From Streptomyces rugosispiralis (GTDB lineage: Bacteria; Actinomycetota; Actinomycetes; Streptomycetales; Streptomycetaceae): DNA of 64,000 nt. Positions 25,791-34,289 of this stretch are shown one piece after another (the stretch's first letter is position 1; the number at the start of each line of letters is the position of its first letter). A program made the translations under genes and the position numbers. The DNA lies in NCBI RefSeq assembly GCF_024505145.1, contig NZ_JANIAA010000040.1:26850-90849 (forward strand), read 5' to 3'. The notes beneath the pieces were generated by a model. It was not told the DNA's origin. It saw only the letters and a list, made by a program, of their open reading frames with translations, and made no database searches.

Positions 25791-27092
25791 ATGAGGAGAA
25801 GGACGGCAGCCCTCGCCCTCGGCACCGCCGCAGCGATGGTCCTGACCGGCTGTTCCGCCATGAGTTCGAACGCGAACGGCACGGTCACGCTCAACATGGT
25901 CGAGAGCCTGACCAACCCCGCCCGCACCGATCTGCTCAAGGGGCTCATAGCCGACTTCGAGAAGCAGAACCCCAAGATCAAGGTCAACCTGATCTCGCCG
26001 CCCACCGAACAGGCCGATCAGAAGATCCAGCAGATGCTCCAGTCCGGCAGCGGCGTGGACGCGCTCGAGGTACGGGACATCACGGTCGGCCCGTGGTCGA
26101 ACAACGGCTGGCTGTACGACATGGAGAAGGACCTCAAGGGCTGGCAGGGCTGGAACGCCATGACGGAGAACGCCGCCAAGGCGTCCGAGGACGCCAAGGG
26201 CCGTACCTTCTTCGTCCCCTACGGCTTCTACGGGCTAAGCCTCTTCTACCGCAAGGACCTGATCAAGGACGCCGGGTTCAGCAAGCCCCCGGCCTCCTGG
26301 GACCAGCTGCTGAAGCAGGCGTCGGCCATCAACGACCCGGCGAAGCGCCGCTACGGCTACGCGTTCCGCGGCGGGGCCAACGCCAACAGCAACGTCACCG
26401 CCATCATCGAGGCGTACGTGGCCGACAAGGTCGACCTCGCCAACGGCTACAAGCTGAAGAACGGGCGCACGATCTTCTCCGCGCCCGAGGCCCTGGACGC
26501 CCTCAAGACCTACCTCACACTCTTCAAGAAGGCATCGCCCAAGTCGTCCGTGTCCTGGGGCTATCCGGAGATGGTCGAGGCGTTCTCCAACGGCTCCACG
26601 GCCTTCCTGCTCCAGGATCCGGAAGTCATCGCCACGGTCTCCGAGTCCAAGTCGATCTCGAAGGAGCAGTGGGACACCGCTCCGCTGGTGGCCGGGCCCA
26701 GCGGGAAGACCGTCCAGCCGCTGGCCACCGCCGGTTGGGGCATCGCGAAGGGCAGCAAGCACAAGGCCGAGACCGTCAAGCTGATCAAGTTCCTGTCCCA
26801 GGGCAAGGCGTCGACGGACTTCACCAAGAAGAACAGCCTGGTGCCGATCCTCAAGTCGGCGACCGAGGACCCGTTCTACAAGACCGGCCCGTGGTCGTCC
26901 TACGTCACCATGACCGAGCACCCCGACACCTATCTCAACGTCAGCCAGCCGCGCGGCGTGACCTGGTGGAGCGAGTGGGAACAGAAGTCCGACGCCGACG
27001 TGCAGAAGATGGTGATCGGCAAGATGTCGCCCAAGGAACTGCTGACGGGCTGGGACGCGTACTGGACCAAGAAGTGGGAGCAGGAGAAGTAG
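25791..27092 (+). CDS. ABC sugar-type substrate-binding lipoprotein
   Basis: A 433-residue lipoprotein: RRRTAALALGTAAAMVLTGC is a signal with lipobox LTGC. The body is a family 1 solute-binding protein (NGTVTLNMVESLTNPA, then ADFEKQNPKIKVNLI, later FVPYGFYGLSLFYRKDL). It captures the substrate outside the membrane for the two permeases that follow. The start at 25791 has AAGAAAGAGG upstream. The stop is 2 nt before the next start, so the genes are one operon. No ATPase gene is present; CUT1 systems often share a common MsiK-type ATPase encoded elsewhere. Confidence 0.9.
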   Translation: MRRRTAALALGTAAAMVLTGCSAMSSNANGTVTLNMVESLTNPARTDLLKGLIADFEKQNPKIKVNLISPPTEQADQKIQQMLQSGSGVDALEVRDITVGPWSNNGWLYDMEKDLKGWQGWNAMTENAAKASEDAKGRTFFVPYGFYGLSLFYRKDLIKDAGFSKPPASWDQLLKQASAINDPAKRRYGYAFRGGANANSNVTAIIEAYVADKVDLANGYKLKNGRTIFSAPEALDALKTYLTLFKKASPKSSVSWGYPEMVEAFSNGSTAFLLQDPEVIATVSESKSISKEQWDTAPLVAGPSGKTVQPLATAGWGIAKGSKHKAETVKLIKFLSQGKASTDFTKKNSLVPILKSATEDPFYKTGPWSSYVTMTEHPDTYLNVSQPRGVTWWSEWEQKSDADVQKMVIGKMSPKELLTGWDAYWTKKWEQEK

Positions 27093-27094
27093 GG

Positions 27095-28084
27095 ATGCCC
27101 GCCACGTCCGCAACGACGACCGGGCCGAAGACTTCGCGCCCCGTCCGGAAGCAAGCCGCCCCGCGGGCCCGGAACGGGCCGCGGGGCGGCCGGAAGCGGG
27201 AGTTCACGACCCGCCGGGGCCTGCTCATCGCCGCCTTCATGGCGCCTGCCGCGATCTTCGTGGCGGTGTTCACGTACTACCCCATGATCGCGGGCAGCCA
27301 GATGGCCTTCCGCCACTGGGATCTGAACGATCTCACCGACACCTCCTGGGTGGGCCTGGACAACTTCCACCGTGTCTTCGCCGACCCCAACTGGGGCACT
27401 GTGCTGGGCAATACGGGCGCCTGGGTCATCGGATCGATCGTGCCCCAGCTCGTGATCGGTTTCGCGCTCGCCCTGTGGCTGCGCCGCCGGTTCCGCTTCC
27501 GCGGCGTCTACCAGGCGCTGATCTTCTTCCCCTGGGCGATCTCCGGGTTCCTCATCGGCATCCTGTTCCGCTGGATGTTCAACAGCGAGTTCGGCGTCGT
27601 GAACGACCTGCTCCAGAAGGCGGGGCTGATCGACGAGCCGGTGGCGTGGCTGGCCGATCCGCACAAGGCGATGATCGCCGTGCTGATCGCCAACACCTGG
27701 TACGGCGTCACCTTCTTCGCCATCATGATCCTGGCCGCGCTCCAGTCGGTCCCCGACGAACTGTACGAGGCCGCGGCGCTGGACGGGGCCGGGAAGGCGC
27801 GCACGCTCTTCCAGATCACCATCCCCTATATCCGGGTCACGCTGGTGCTCACGGTGCTGCTGCGGGTCATCTGGATCTTCAACTTCCCCGATCTGATCTT
27901 CGGGATGACCGGTGGCGGGCCGAACAACGAGACGCACATCGTGACCACCTGGATGATCAAGATCACTCAGCAGGGCGACTACGGCAAGGCGTCGGCGCTC
28001 GGTCTCCTCGTGATCGCGGGGCTGCTGCTGTTCACGGTGTTCTTCCTGCTGGCCACGCGCGAGAAGCGAGAGGTGAGGTCGTGA
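27095..28084 (+). CDS. ABC transporter permease (MalF-like)
   Basis: A 329-residue inner-membrane protein with about six helices, preceded by a basic, disordered N-terminus (RPVRKQAAPRARNGPRGG). The EAA loop for ATPase contact is EAAALDGAGKARTLFQITIP. FTYYPMIAGSQMAFRHWD and TGGGPNNETHIVTTWM are typical for the MalF/UgpA side of CUT1 importers. ATG 27095 has TAGGG just upstream, and the gene ends in a 4-nt GTGA overlap with the second permease. Confidence 0.9.
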   Translation: MPATSATTTGPKTSRPVRKQAAPRARNGPRGGRKREFTTRRGLLIAAFMAPAAIFVAVFTYYPMIAGSQMAFRHWDLNDLTDTSWVGLDNFHRVFADPNWGTVLGNTGAWVIGSIVPQLVIGFALALWLRRRFRFRGVYQALIFFPWAISGFLIGILFRWMFNSEFGVVNDLLQKAGLIDEPVAWLADPHKAMIAVLIANTWYGVTFFAIMILAALQSVPDELYEAAALDGAGKARTLFQITIPYIRVTLVLTVLLRVIWIFNFPDLIFGMTGGGPNNETHIVTTWMIKITQQGDYGKASALGLLVIAGLLLFTVFFLLATREKREVRS

Positions 28085-28917
28085 TCGGCAAAGAGACCGC
28101 GGCCGGCCGGGCCGTCCGGATCGTCTTCCTGGTGCTGTGGCTGGCCTTCACCGTCTTCCCGCTGTACTGGATCCTCATCACCTCGCTGAAGGCGCCGGGC
28201 GACATCTTCTCCTTCCCCCTCGCCTACTGGCCCGAGCACTTCTCGCTGGAGAACTACCGCCAGCTGTTCAACAAGGCCGACTTCGGGACCTATCTCACCA
28301 ACAGCCTCATCGTCGCGACCGTCGCGGGCGCGGTCGCCACCGCCATCTCGATGCTGTCGGCGTATGTGCTGGCGCGCTTCGAGTTCCGCACCAAGTCCGC
28401 GCTGCTGACGGCCGCCCTGGTCACCCAGATGATCCCGGCCTTCATCGCGCTGGGCCCGCTGTATCTGCTGATGACCGACCTGAAGCTGGTCGACAACCGG
28501 CTCGGGCTCATCCTCGTCTACATCGCCGTGTGCATCCCCTTCTGCACAGTGATGCTCCGCGGCTTCTTCGAGAACATCCCCGACGCGCTGGAGGAGGCAG
28601 CGATGATCGACGGCCTCTCCCGGTTCTCGGCGCTGTTCCGCGTACTGCTCCCGGTGATGCGTCCGGGGATCGTGGCGGCGTTCATCTTCAACTTCGTCAA
28701 CTGCTGGAACGAGCTGTTCCTGTCGGTGACCCTGATGAACAGCGACGCCAACAAGACCGTCCCCACGGCCCTCAACGGATTCATCTCCAGCTTCAACATC
28801 GACTGGGGCTCGATGTCGGCTGCGGCCGTGTTCACGATCCTGCCGACCATGGTGCTCTTCGCCTTCGCGAGCCGCCACATCGTGCAGGGGCTCACCTCCG
28901 GCGCCGTGAAGGGGTGA
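28081..28917 (+). CDS. ABC transporter permease (MalG-like)
   Basis: A 278-residue protein with six helices. The N-terminus has FPLYWILITSLKAPGDIF, and the EAA motif is EEAAMIDGLSRFSALFRVLL. It forms the channel with the previous permease and is translationally coupled to it (GTGA at 28081). The C-terminus AFASRHIVQGLTSGAVKG is the standard end of MalG/UgpE-like proteins. The glycosidase gene starts 5 nt after its stop. Confidence 0.9.
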   Translation: MIGKETAAGRAVRIVFLVLWLAFTVFPLYWILITSLKAPGDIFSFPLAYWPEHFSLENYRQLFNKADFGTYLTNSLIVATVAGAVATAISMLSAYVLARFEFRTKSALLTAALVTQMIPAFIALGPLYLLMTDLKLVDNRLGLILVYIAVCIPFCTVMLRGFFENIPDALEEAAMIDGLSRFSALFRVLLPVMRPGIVAAFIFNFVNCWNELFLSVTLMNSDANKTVPTALNGFISSFNIDWGSMSAAAVFTILPTMVLFAFASRHIVQGLTSGAVKG

Positions 28918-28922
28918 GGGCG

Positions 28923-30548
28923 ATGGCCACGATCGCCGTTCCGCTGCCCGACTCCGTCCATGTGCTCACCGGTCCGTCCGGTGACCCGCGCACCGCCGCA
29001 CCGGCGGGGACGGGCCGCTGGACCGTGCCCGGCGCCGAGGTGACGGCGCGACACGATCCGTACGGCGCCCTGCGGCTGACGCTCGCCGCGCCGGGTCCGG
29101 AGGGCCTGTCGACGGTGGCGCTGCGCTGGCGCCACCACCCCGGCGGCCACCGCCCCGCCCTGGTGCTCGGCGATGCGTGGGAGCGCTCGTACGGCGAGTT
29201 GCAGTGGCGCAGCGTCCAGCCGGAACGCCCCCTGCCCTGGTACTGGCTGGGCACCGGCCCGGCCACCGGCACCAGTGCCGGGCTGGGCGTGCGGACCCGC
29301 GCCGGGGCGCTGTGCTGCTGGACGGTGGACGAGGACGGCACCACGCTGTGGCTGGACGTACGCTCCGGCGGCCTGCCTGTGCTGCCGGGCGACCGGGAGA
29401 TCGCCGCCGCCACGGTGGTCGGGGTGGCGACGGGTGCGGACACCACCCCGTACGCGGCGCTCCAGGAGCTGTGCGCCGCCATGTCCCCCGATCCGCTGCT
29501 GCCCGCGCAGCCGGTGGTCGGCTGCAACAACTGGTACTACGCCTACGGCCAGGACTTCGGCCCGGACGCCGTACTGCGCGACGCGGCCACCATCGCCGAG
29601 TTCGCCGGGGACCATCCAGTGCGGCCGTTCTGTGTCGTCGACGACGGTTGGACGGAGGGCGGGGGAAGCGCCCCGGGAGGGCCGTGGGACACCGGCCTGC
29701 GCGGGCTGTTCGACGACATGGCGGGCCTGGCCGCGGGCATCGCCGACCGTGGCGCCCGGCCAGGCCTGTGGTTCCGGCCGCTGCTGTCCCGGGTGCCGAC
29801 GGAGGGGATGCGCACGGACACCGGCGCTCCCGGCCGGATCCCCCTGGACCCGTCGCTGGACGCGACGCTGGCGATCGTCGCCGCCGATGTCGCCCGCTTC
29901 CGCTCCTGGGGTTTCGAGCTGATCAAGCACGACTTCAGCACGTACGACGTCTTCGGCCGCTTCCACCCGGACACACCGCACGAAATGGCCGGTGCCGGAT
30001 GGCGGCTCGCCGACCGCACCCGCACCACCGCCGAAGTGCTGGTGGGCCTCTACCGGACCATCGCCGAGGCGGCCGGGGACGCCGTGGTGCTTGGCTGCAA
30101 CACCGTCGGGCATCTGGCGGCAGGTCTGGTGCAGGTGCAGCGAACCGGTGACGACACCTCGGGCCGTCACTGGGAGCGCACCCGACGGATGGGCATCAAC
30201 ACCCTCGCCTTCCGGCTGGCCCAGCACAGCCGCTTCTACGCGGTGGATGCCGACTGCGTGCCCTGTACCCCGGCCACCGAGTGGCGGCTGAACCGTCAGT
30301 TCCTGGACCTGGTGGCCCGTTCCGGCACCGCGCTGTTCGTCTCCGTCGCCCCGGCCGCCCGTACCCCGCAGACCGATGCCGACCTCGGCGCGGCCGTCCG
30401 GCTCGCGCTGGACGGCGGATCGCCCGGCGGCGTCGAACCGCTGGACTGGCTCGGGACCACGGCCCCGCGCCGCTGGCGGACGGACAACGCGGAACGCACG
30501 TACACGTGGTCCCAGCCCTGGGGTGCGTGGCCGCCGCTTCCGCTCTAG
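28923..30548 (+). CDS. GH36-like glycoside hydrolase (alpha-galactosidase clan)
   Basis: A 541-residue cytoplasmic protein. After a beta-rich N-terminal domain comes the barrel with CNNWYYAYGQDF, FCVVDDGWTEGGG and GFELIKHDFSTYD, where Asp337 is the probable nucleophile (the K-x-D motif of clan GH-D). RPLLSRVPTEG and LGCNTVGHLAAG follow. It lacks a signal, so it would act on what the neighbouring importer brings in. The length is shorter than classical GH36 (about 700 residues) and nearer to single-barrel relatives. The substrate is an alpha-galactoside or similar by inference only. Confidence 0.75.
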   Translation: MATIAVPLPDSVHVLTGPSGDPRTAAPAGTGRWTVPGAEVTARHDPYGALRLTLAAPGPEGLSTVALRWRHHPGGHRPALVLGDAWERSYGELQWRSVQPERPLPWYWLGTGPATGTSAGLGVRTRAGALCCWTVDEDGTTLWLDVRSGGLPVLPGDREIAAATVVGVATGADTTPYAALQELCAAMSPDPLLPAQPVVGCNNWYYAYGQDFGPDAVLRDAATIAEFAGDHPVRPFCVVDDGWTEGGGSAPGGPWDTGLRGLFDDMAGLAAGIADRGARPGLWFRPLLSRVPTEGMRTDTGAPGRIPLDPSLDATLAIVAADVARFRSWGFELIKHDFSTYDVFGRFHPDTPHEMAGAGWRLADRTRTTAEVLVGLYRTIAEAAGDAVVLGCNTVGHLAAGLVQVQRTGDDTSGRHWERTRRMGINTLAFRLAQHSRFYAVDADCVPCTPATEWRLNRQFLDLVARSGTALFVSVAPAARTPQTDADLGAAVRLALDGGSPGGVEPLDWLGTTAPRRWRTDNAERTYTWSQPWGAWPPLPL

Positions 30549-30656
30549 ACAGCGGTAGACGGCCCTGGCCATTGGTCAGGCGCGGGTGGATTCGCGACAC
30601 CGCCGGACGGGTGGACGACCTGATGAACTGTCTCACCGCGAATTCGATATCGACCT

Positions 30657-30775
30657 CTCGTGGCAACCCGATCGCGATGGCCACAGGCAACGCCGTACTT
30701 GACTTCATCGATTCGCACGAGTTGCAAGCCAACGCCGTCGAGGTCGGCCGCTTTCTATTTGACGGACTGCGAGAA
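30657..30775 (+). pseudogene. Class III aminotransferase fragment
   Basis: Forty residues, GNPIAMATGNAVLDFIDSHE then LQANAVEVGRFLFDGLRE, match the region after the PLP lysine in class III (omega-amino acid) aminotransferases. Nothing else of the gene is left. Confidence 0.65.
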
Positions 30776-31206
30776 CCACCGCCCACATCTACAGCCACCG
30801 CACCCACCAAGCCGACCACGACACCAGTCGCCGCCCTTGGCCTGCCTGGCTGCGACCACACCGCGACGTGAGACACCGGGCGGCCAGGTTGGGGGAGCCA
30901 TCGAGGGCAACCCTACGAGAGCCATACCCGGTGTCTCTGGGCCTCCAGACCCTGCAAGTGGCCTTGATCAACCCGGTCAAGAAGGCCGGTCAAGAAGGTA
31001 GGAGCCTACGAATGGCTCGGTCAACCCGATCAAGAAGGTAGAGCCGCCCTCCGCGTCGTCATCTCTCAAAGCCTCATAGCCTCGTAGCCGCGTGTACCGT
31101 CAAACACCTCCACCGCCTGGGAACGTCCTCGCTGGCCGAGAGTGCTTGTGCGCGCGGAATCCCGCGACCGCTGAGGACGCAGCGGCCGCGGGTTCGGAAG
31201 GGATGC
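30776..31206. other. Non-coding stretch with short direct repeats
   Basis: Between two gene fragments. No supported gene. It contains the repeats listed at 30968-31038. Confidence 0.4.
30968..31038 (+). repeat. Short direct repeats
   Basis: TCAACCCGRTCAAGAAGG occurs at 30968-30985 and 31021-31038, and GGTCAAGAAGGTAG is found between them. Possibly slippage products or remains of a coding repeat. Confidence 0.6.
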
Positions 31207-31433
31207 TCAGAGGTGCTGCTCGGTGGACCGAGTGCGCTGGTACTCCTCCTGCCGTTCGTCCGTGATGTACTCCGGAACTGGGAAGTCCCACCAGCCGGGG
31301 ACCCAGGGACCGGCGGCGTCGCGGTCTGTCGGGATCTCCACCAGCGCGGGCTCGCCCGACTGGACGGCCTTGCACAGCGTCCCCTCCAGGGAGTCGGCGT
31401 CCGACACCTTCCACGATTCGATGCCGTAGGTGG
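31207..31433 (-). pseudogene. TPP-dependent enzyme, C-terminal fragment
   Basis: The frame SDADSLEGTLCKAVQSGEPA, then LVEIPTDRDAAGPW and GWWDFPVPEYITDERQ, is the C-terminal end of an acetolactate-synthase-like TPP enzyme. The group includes sulfoacetaldehyde acetyltransferase and glyoxylate-type carboligases. Upstream it is joined directly to a permease fragment, so the N-terminal 480 or so residues are missing. Confidence 0.65.
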
Positions 31434-32325
31434 GCGCCGGGGAACATGTCGTCGCGGGCGAAGGAGAACACGATACGGCTCGCTGCGGCCTGCTGGCTCA
31501 TCACGCCGGCGAGGAAGGAGGTGAGGGTGACGACCAGCACCAGCTTGGTGCCGACGGTCCCGATCGAATTCTGGAGGATCGCGGGGATGGGGTTGGCGTC
31601 CTTCCCCGCGAGGATCGACGGCAGGTCCGGTGCGGCGAGCGCGTAGCCGACGAACGCGAAGATCGCCGCCAGCCCTCCGACGACCACGGTCAGCTGCATG
31701 GCGCGGGGGATGCTGCGCGCGGGGTCAGGCACCTCCTCGGCGACCTCGCCGCATGCCTCGAATCCGTAGTAGAGGAAGAGGCCGACGAGCGATGCGGCCA
31801 TGAACGCCCCGAAGTAGCTCCCGTTGTGGTCGATACCGCCGCTGTCGAAGAACATCGAAAGGGAGTTGTGCCGCTCGAAGACGAGCAGGTAGAGGCCCAC
31901 GAGGATGATGCCGATCAGTTCCGCGGCGAGACCGATCTTCGAGATCAGGGCCAGTGTCCGGGTGCCGAAGCTGTTGAGCACCAGACAGACGGCCGTGATG
32001 GCGACCGCGATGAGCAGACGCCGGCCGGGCGTCGAGGTGACCCCCGGCCGGTCGGCGGTGCCGACGAAGAGACTGGCCACGAAGTCAGAGCTGAACAGCG
32101 CCGTGCTAAGTGATGCCGATGGTGATGCAGCATATGTAGGTCCACGCGGTGAACCAGGCGTAGCGCCCGTTCCACAGCCGCCGGACCCACTGGTAGAGGC
32201 CGCCTGCGAGCGGGAACTGCGAGACGACCTCGCCGAAGACCAGGGCCACCAGGAACTGCCCGAGGCCGACGATGGCTATCCAGAAGATGGACGGTCCGCC
32301 GCCGGTGGACAGTCCGACCGCGAAG
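31434..32325 (-). pseudogene. APC-family amino acid permease, truncated and frameshifted
   Basis: Membrane segments FWIAIVGLGQFLVALVFGEV and AWFTAWTYICCITIGIT lie in one frame and are followed by a TAG at about 32107. The rest continues in another frame (VASLFVGTADRPG, LLIAVAITAVCLVLNSFGT, YYGFEACGEVAEEVPDPARS). A single-base shift near 32108 explains it. The first helix is missing at the att-like repeat on the right, and the last helices are replaced by the TPP-enzyme fragment on the left. Confidence 0.75.
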
Positions 32326-32327
32326 AG

Positions 32328-32499
32328 GCACCGTTGACACGTCTGCGAGTTGGGAGCACGAGGGCTCCCAGAGGGCTCGCACTCGCTCCCTGCCCGGCAA
32401 CGGCTAAGGCCGCCCCCGCTACCCGCGAAAACGGCCTCCGACCTGCAATGATGCTGGTCGGGACGACAGGATTTGAACCTGCGACCCCTTGCCCCCCAG
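32328..32499. repeat. Att-like direct repeat with tRNA-Pro 3' end (site A)
   Basis: The outer part matches site C (12858-12984). The inner part, including the hairpin arms around GGCCGCCCCCGC and CGGCCTCCGACCTGCAATGA, matches site B (57800-57899). It ends with 42 nt of a tRNA-Pro gene. Its right side meets the island genes and its left side a truncated permease, as expected for an attachment-site junction. Confidence 0.75.
32458..32499 (-). tRNA. tRNA-Pro(GGG) 3' fragment (attachment site)
   Basis: Minus-strand reading CTGGGGGGCAAGGGGTCGCA, then GGTTCAAATCC and TGTCGTCCCGA, is the anticodon 3' side, variable loop, T arm and acceptor strand of a tRNA-Pro. The D arm and 5' half are missing, so it is no functional tRNA. 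One base differs from the copy at 57858. Confidence 0.75.
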
Positions 32500-32687
32500 C
32501 GGCGTGGCAACTCTCCGCAACGATCCGTACCGCTCTGCCGCAGTCCGTCGGGGGCCGTAAACGGCTATACCAGGCAGGAGCGCGAAGTCGTCAGTCACCA
32601 CCCCAGAGAACGCCCATACCGCCAGCACACTCCTATATTCTGGCCGCTGTCGGCCCTGGTACCCGAGATCACGAAGGAGGATGAGCT

Positions 32688-32957
32688 ATGAGGCCAGCCA
32701 CCGCCGCGAAGCTCCGCGCCAATGCCGCGACCATCCGCCAGCTCGGGCGTCAGCACGGCTTGCACTCCTTCGCGCTCAGCACCGAACCCAGGGAACTCGT
32801 GGCAACCCTGGACGCCGACCGCTCTTATTTCGACATCACCAGCTTCGAAACAGATCTGTCCACCATCCTCGGCGCCCTCGTGGAGGTCGTCCCCCGAGGC
32901 CCCGGCGTGGACATCGACGAAACCGAACCTCTGAACGATCTGCGCGGGGCAGCGTGA
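32688..32957 (+). CDS. MNT-like protein, degenerate, probable antitoxin partner
   Basis: An 89-residue protein with a strong AAGGAGG ribosome site 7 nt before ATG 32688. The helical start (KLRANAATIRQLGRQHGL) and the segment FDITSFETDLSTILGALVEV with DETEPLNDLRGAA resemble minimal nucleotidyltransferases paired with HEPN toxins. The catalytic GS...DxD motif is missing, so enzymatic AMP transfer is unlikely. It overlaps the downstream HEPN gene by 4 nt (GTGA). It could neutralise by binding, or be a decayed antitoxin. Confidence 0.6.
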   Translation: MRPATAAKLRANAATIRQLGRQHGLHSFALSTEPRELVATLDADRSYFDITSFETDLSTILGALVEVVPRGPGVDIDETEPLNDLRGAA

Positions 32958-33307
32958 CCACACGCGCCGACCGGGAGCGCCAGGAACCGCTTCGCCCGAC
33001 CGACGCAATGGCAGCACTCGACCAGGCTCGCTCAACCATCCGCAATGGAACACCGAAACCAGGCGACCAAGGCCTCCTCGCCCTGGCCTATTGCATGCTC
33101 ACCTTCGGCGAAATGCTGAAACAGGCATCTCACGGCCTTGTCACACAGGCATACAGCGGCCCCATCGCGCTGCGCGACAAACTCGCTCACCTGCCGCACC
33201 GCAAGCTCAACGCGGAAGTGCTCGCCGCCTCCGTCGAACGAGCCACCGCCGAGGTCCTCCCCCTGATACAAGCCCGCATCCAGGACCTCAGCAACACCAG
33301 CGCCTGA
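32954..33307 (+). CDS. HEPN-domain protein (HepT/DUF86-like), probable toxin RNase
   Basis: A 117-residue helical protein. The RDKLAH stretch gives the Rx4H motif at the catalytic position of HEPN RNases, in the same place as in HepT-type toxins, with YCMLTFGEMLKQASHGL before it. The GTG at 32954 overlaps the stop of the MNT-like gene. An internal ATG at 33008 would drop a poorly structured leader. The pair sits just inside the island border, a usual place for stability modules. Confidence 0.6.
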   Translation: MTTRADRERQEPLRPTDAMAALDQARSTIRNGTPKPGDQGLLALAYCMLTFGEMLKQASHGLVTQAYSGPIALRDKLAHLPHRKLNAEVLAASVERATAEVLPLIQARIQDLSNTSA

Positions 33308-33527
33308 GAGACCGTGAGTTCGCCGTTGAGCATTCAGCCACGGGTCCCTCCGTGGGCGACTCGCGACGCCTGCCGAAGCTGTACGAATTGCGCGGATGAG
33401 GTGTTCGGCAAGGACAGGGCCGCATGACCCTGTCGTCACCGCAGTTTCCCGAGACGAATGCCCGCAGGTTCGTCTCCCCTCCTATGGTGAGGGTGAGGTG
33501 CTGCCTTACCGCCGAGGAGTAGCCGAC

Positions 33528-34229
33528 ATGACGTACACGGATGACCGTGCGACGCGGGTGCGCGAGGTGCGTCGCCGACTCGCGCAGGAGGGGCCGCCGC
33601 GGACGCGAGACCAAGAGGGAGACTTCGAGACCGTCACGGTGCCCGAGAAGTATTGCGACCAGCTGCGCGATCTGATGGTCTCCGAAGGGGCCGAGAAGGT
33701 TGTCGAGGTCGGTCTCGCCTACGCCAGCTCTGCGCTCGCCATCGGTGAGGCCCTGGCGACCGTCAACCGTCCGCTCCCCCGACACGTCATCATCGACCCG
33801 TTTCAAGACCGCGAGTACTCCAACGCCGGCTGGGATCTGCTGCGCTCTGCGGGGCTGGACTCGATCGCGACGCTCATGCTCGCTCCTTCGTCGATCGCGC
33901 TCCCGAGGCTCCTCACCGAAGGCTTCGTCGCCGACGCGGCATTCGTGGATGGCAGTCACCGGTTCCACGAAGTCTTCGTCGATCTCTATTACTTGCGCAA
34001 GATCGTCCGCCCCGGTGGCCTGATTGTCATCGACGACGACTGGTGGCCGTCTGTGCACACGGCCGGGCAGTACTACGAGCGGAACCTGGGATGGACGGTG
34101 ATCCCCGACGCCTTCTCCGGCGAGACGATCGGCGTCGGACCTCATGGTAAACAGGGGGCCCGGTGCAAGGCATATCGCTTACCCGCCCCCTCGTTCGAAC
34201 CTTTTTTCGAGGACTTTCGCGCGTTCTGA
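33528..34229 (+). CDS. Class I SAM-dependent methyltransferase-like protein
   Basis: A 233-residue protein of the Methyltransf_24 / O-methyltransferase type. EKVVEVGLAYASSALAIGEA is motif I, HVIIDPFQDREYSNAGW motif II, DAAFVDGSHRFHEVFVDLYY motif III and GGLIVIDDDWWPSV the substrate/metal-side strand. ATG 33528 has GAGGAG upstream. No operon partner is evident, and the insertion element at 34290 follows. The substrate is unknown. Confidence 0.75.
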   Translation: MTYTDDRATRVREVRRRLAQEGPPRTRDQEGDFETVTVPEKYCDQLRDLMVSEGAEKVVEVGLAYASSALAIGEALATVNRPLPRHVIIDPFQDREYSNAGWDLLRSAGLDSIATLMLAPSSIALPRLLTEGFVADAAFVDGSHRFHEVFVDLYYLRKIVRPGGLIVIDDDWWPSVHTAGQYYERNLGWTVIPDAFSGETIGVGPHGKQGARCKAYRLPAPSFEPFFEDFRAF

Positions 34230-34289
34230 CCCTGTACGTGCCAGAAACCTCGTCCGTGCCGGTCAGGGAGCCTGAGCACTGCAGCGGGA

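Noticed and set aside
26093..27094. Frame joining the ABC permease to 330 upstream residues
   Set aside because: The upstream part is the shadow of the substrate-binding protein gene.
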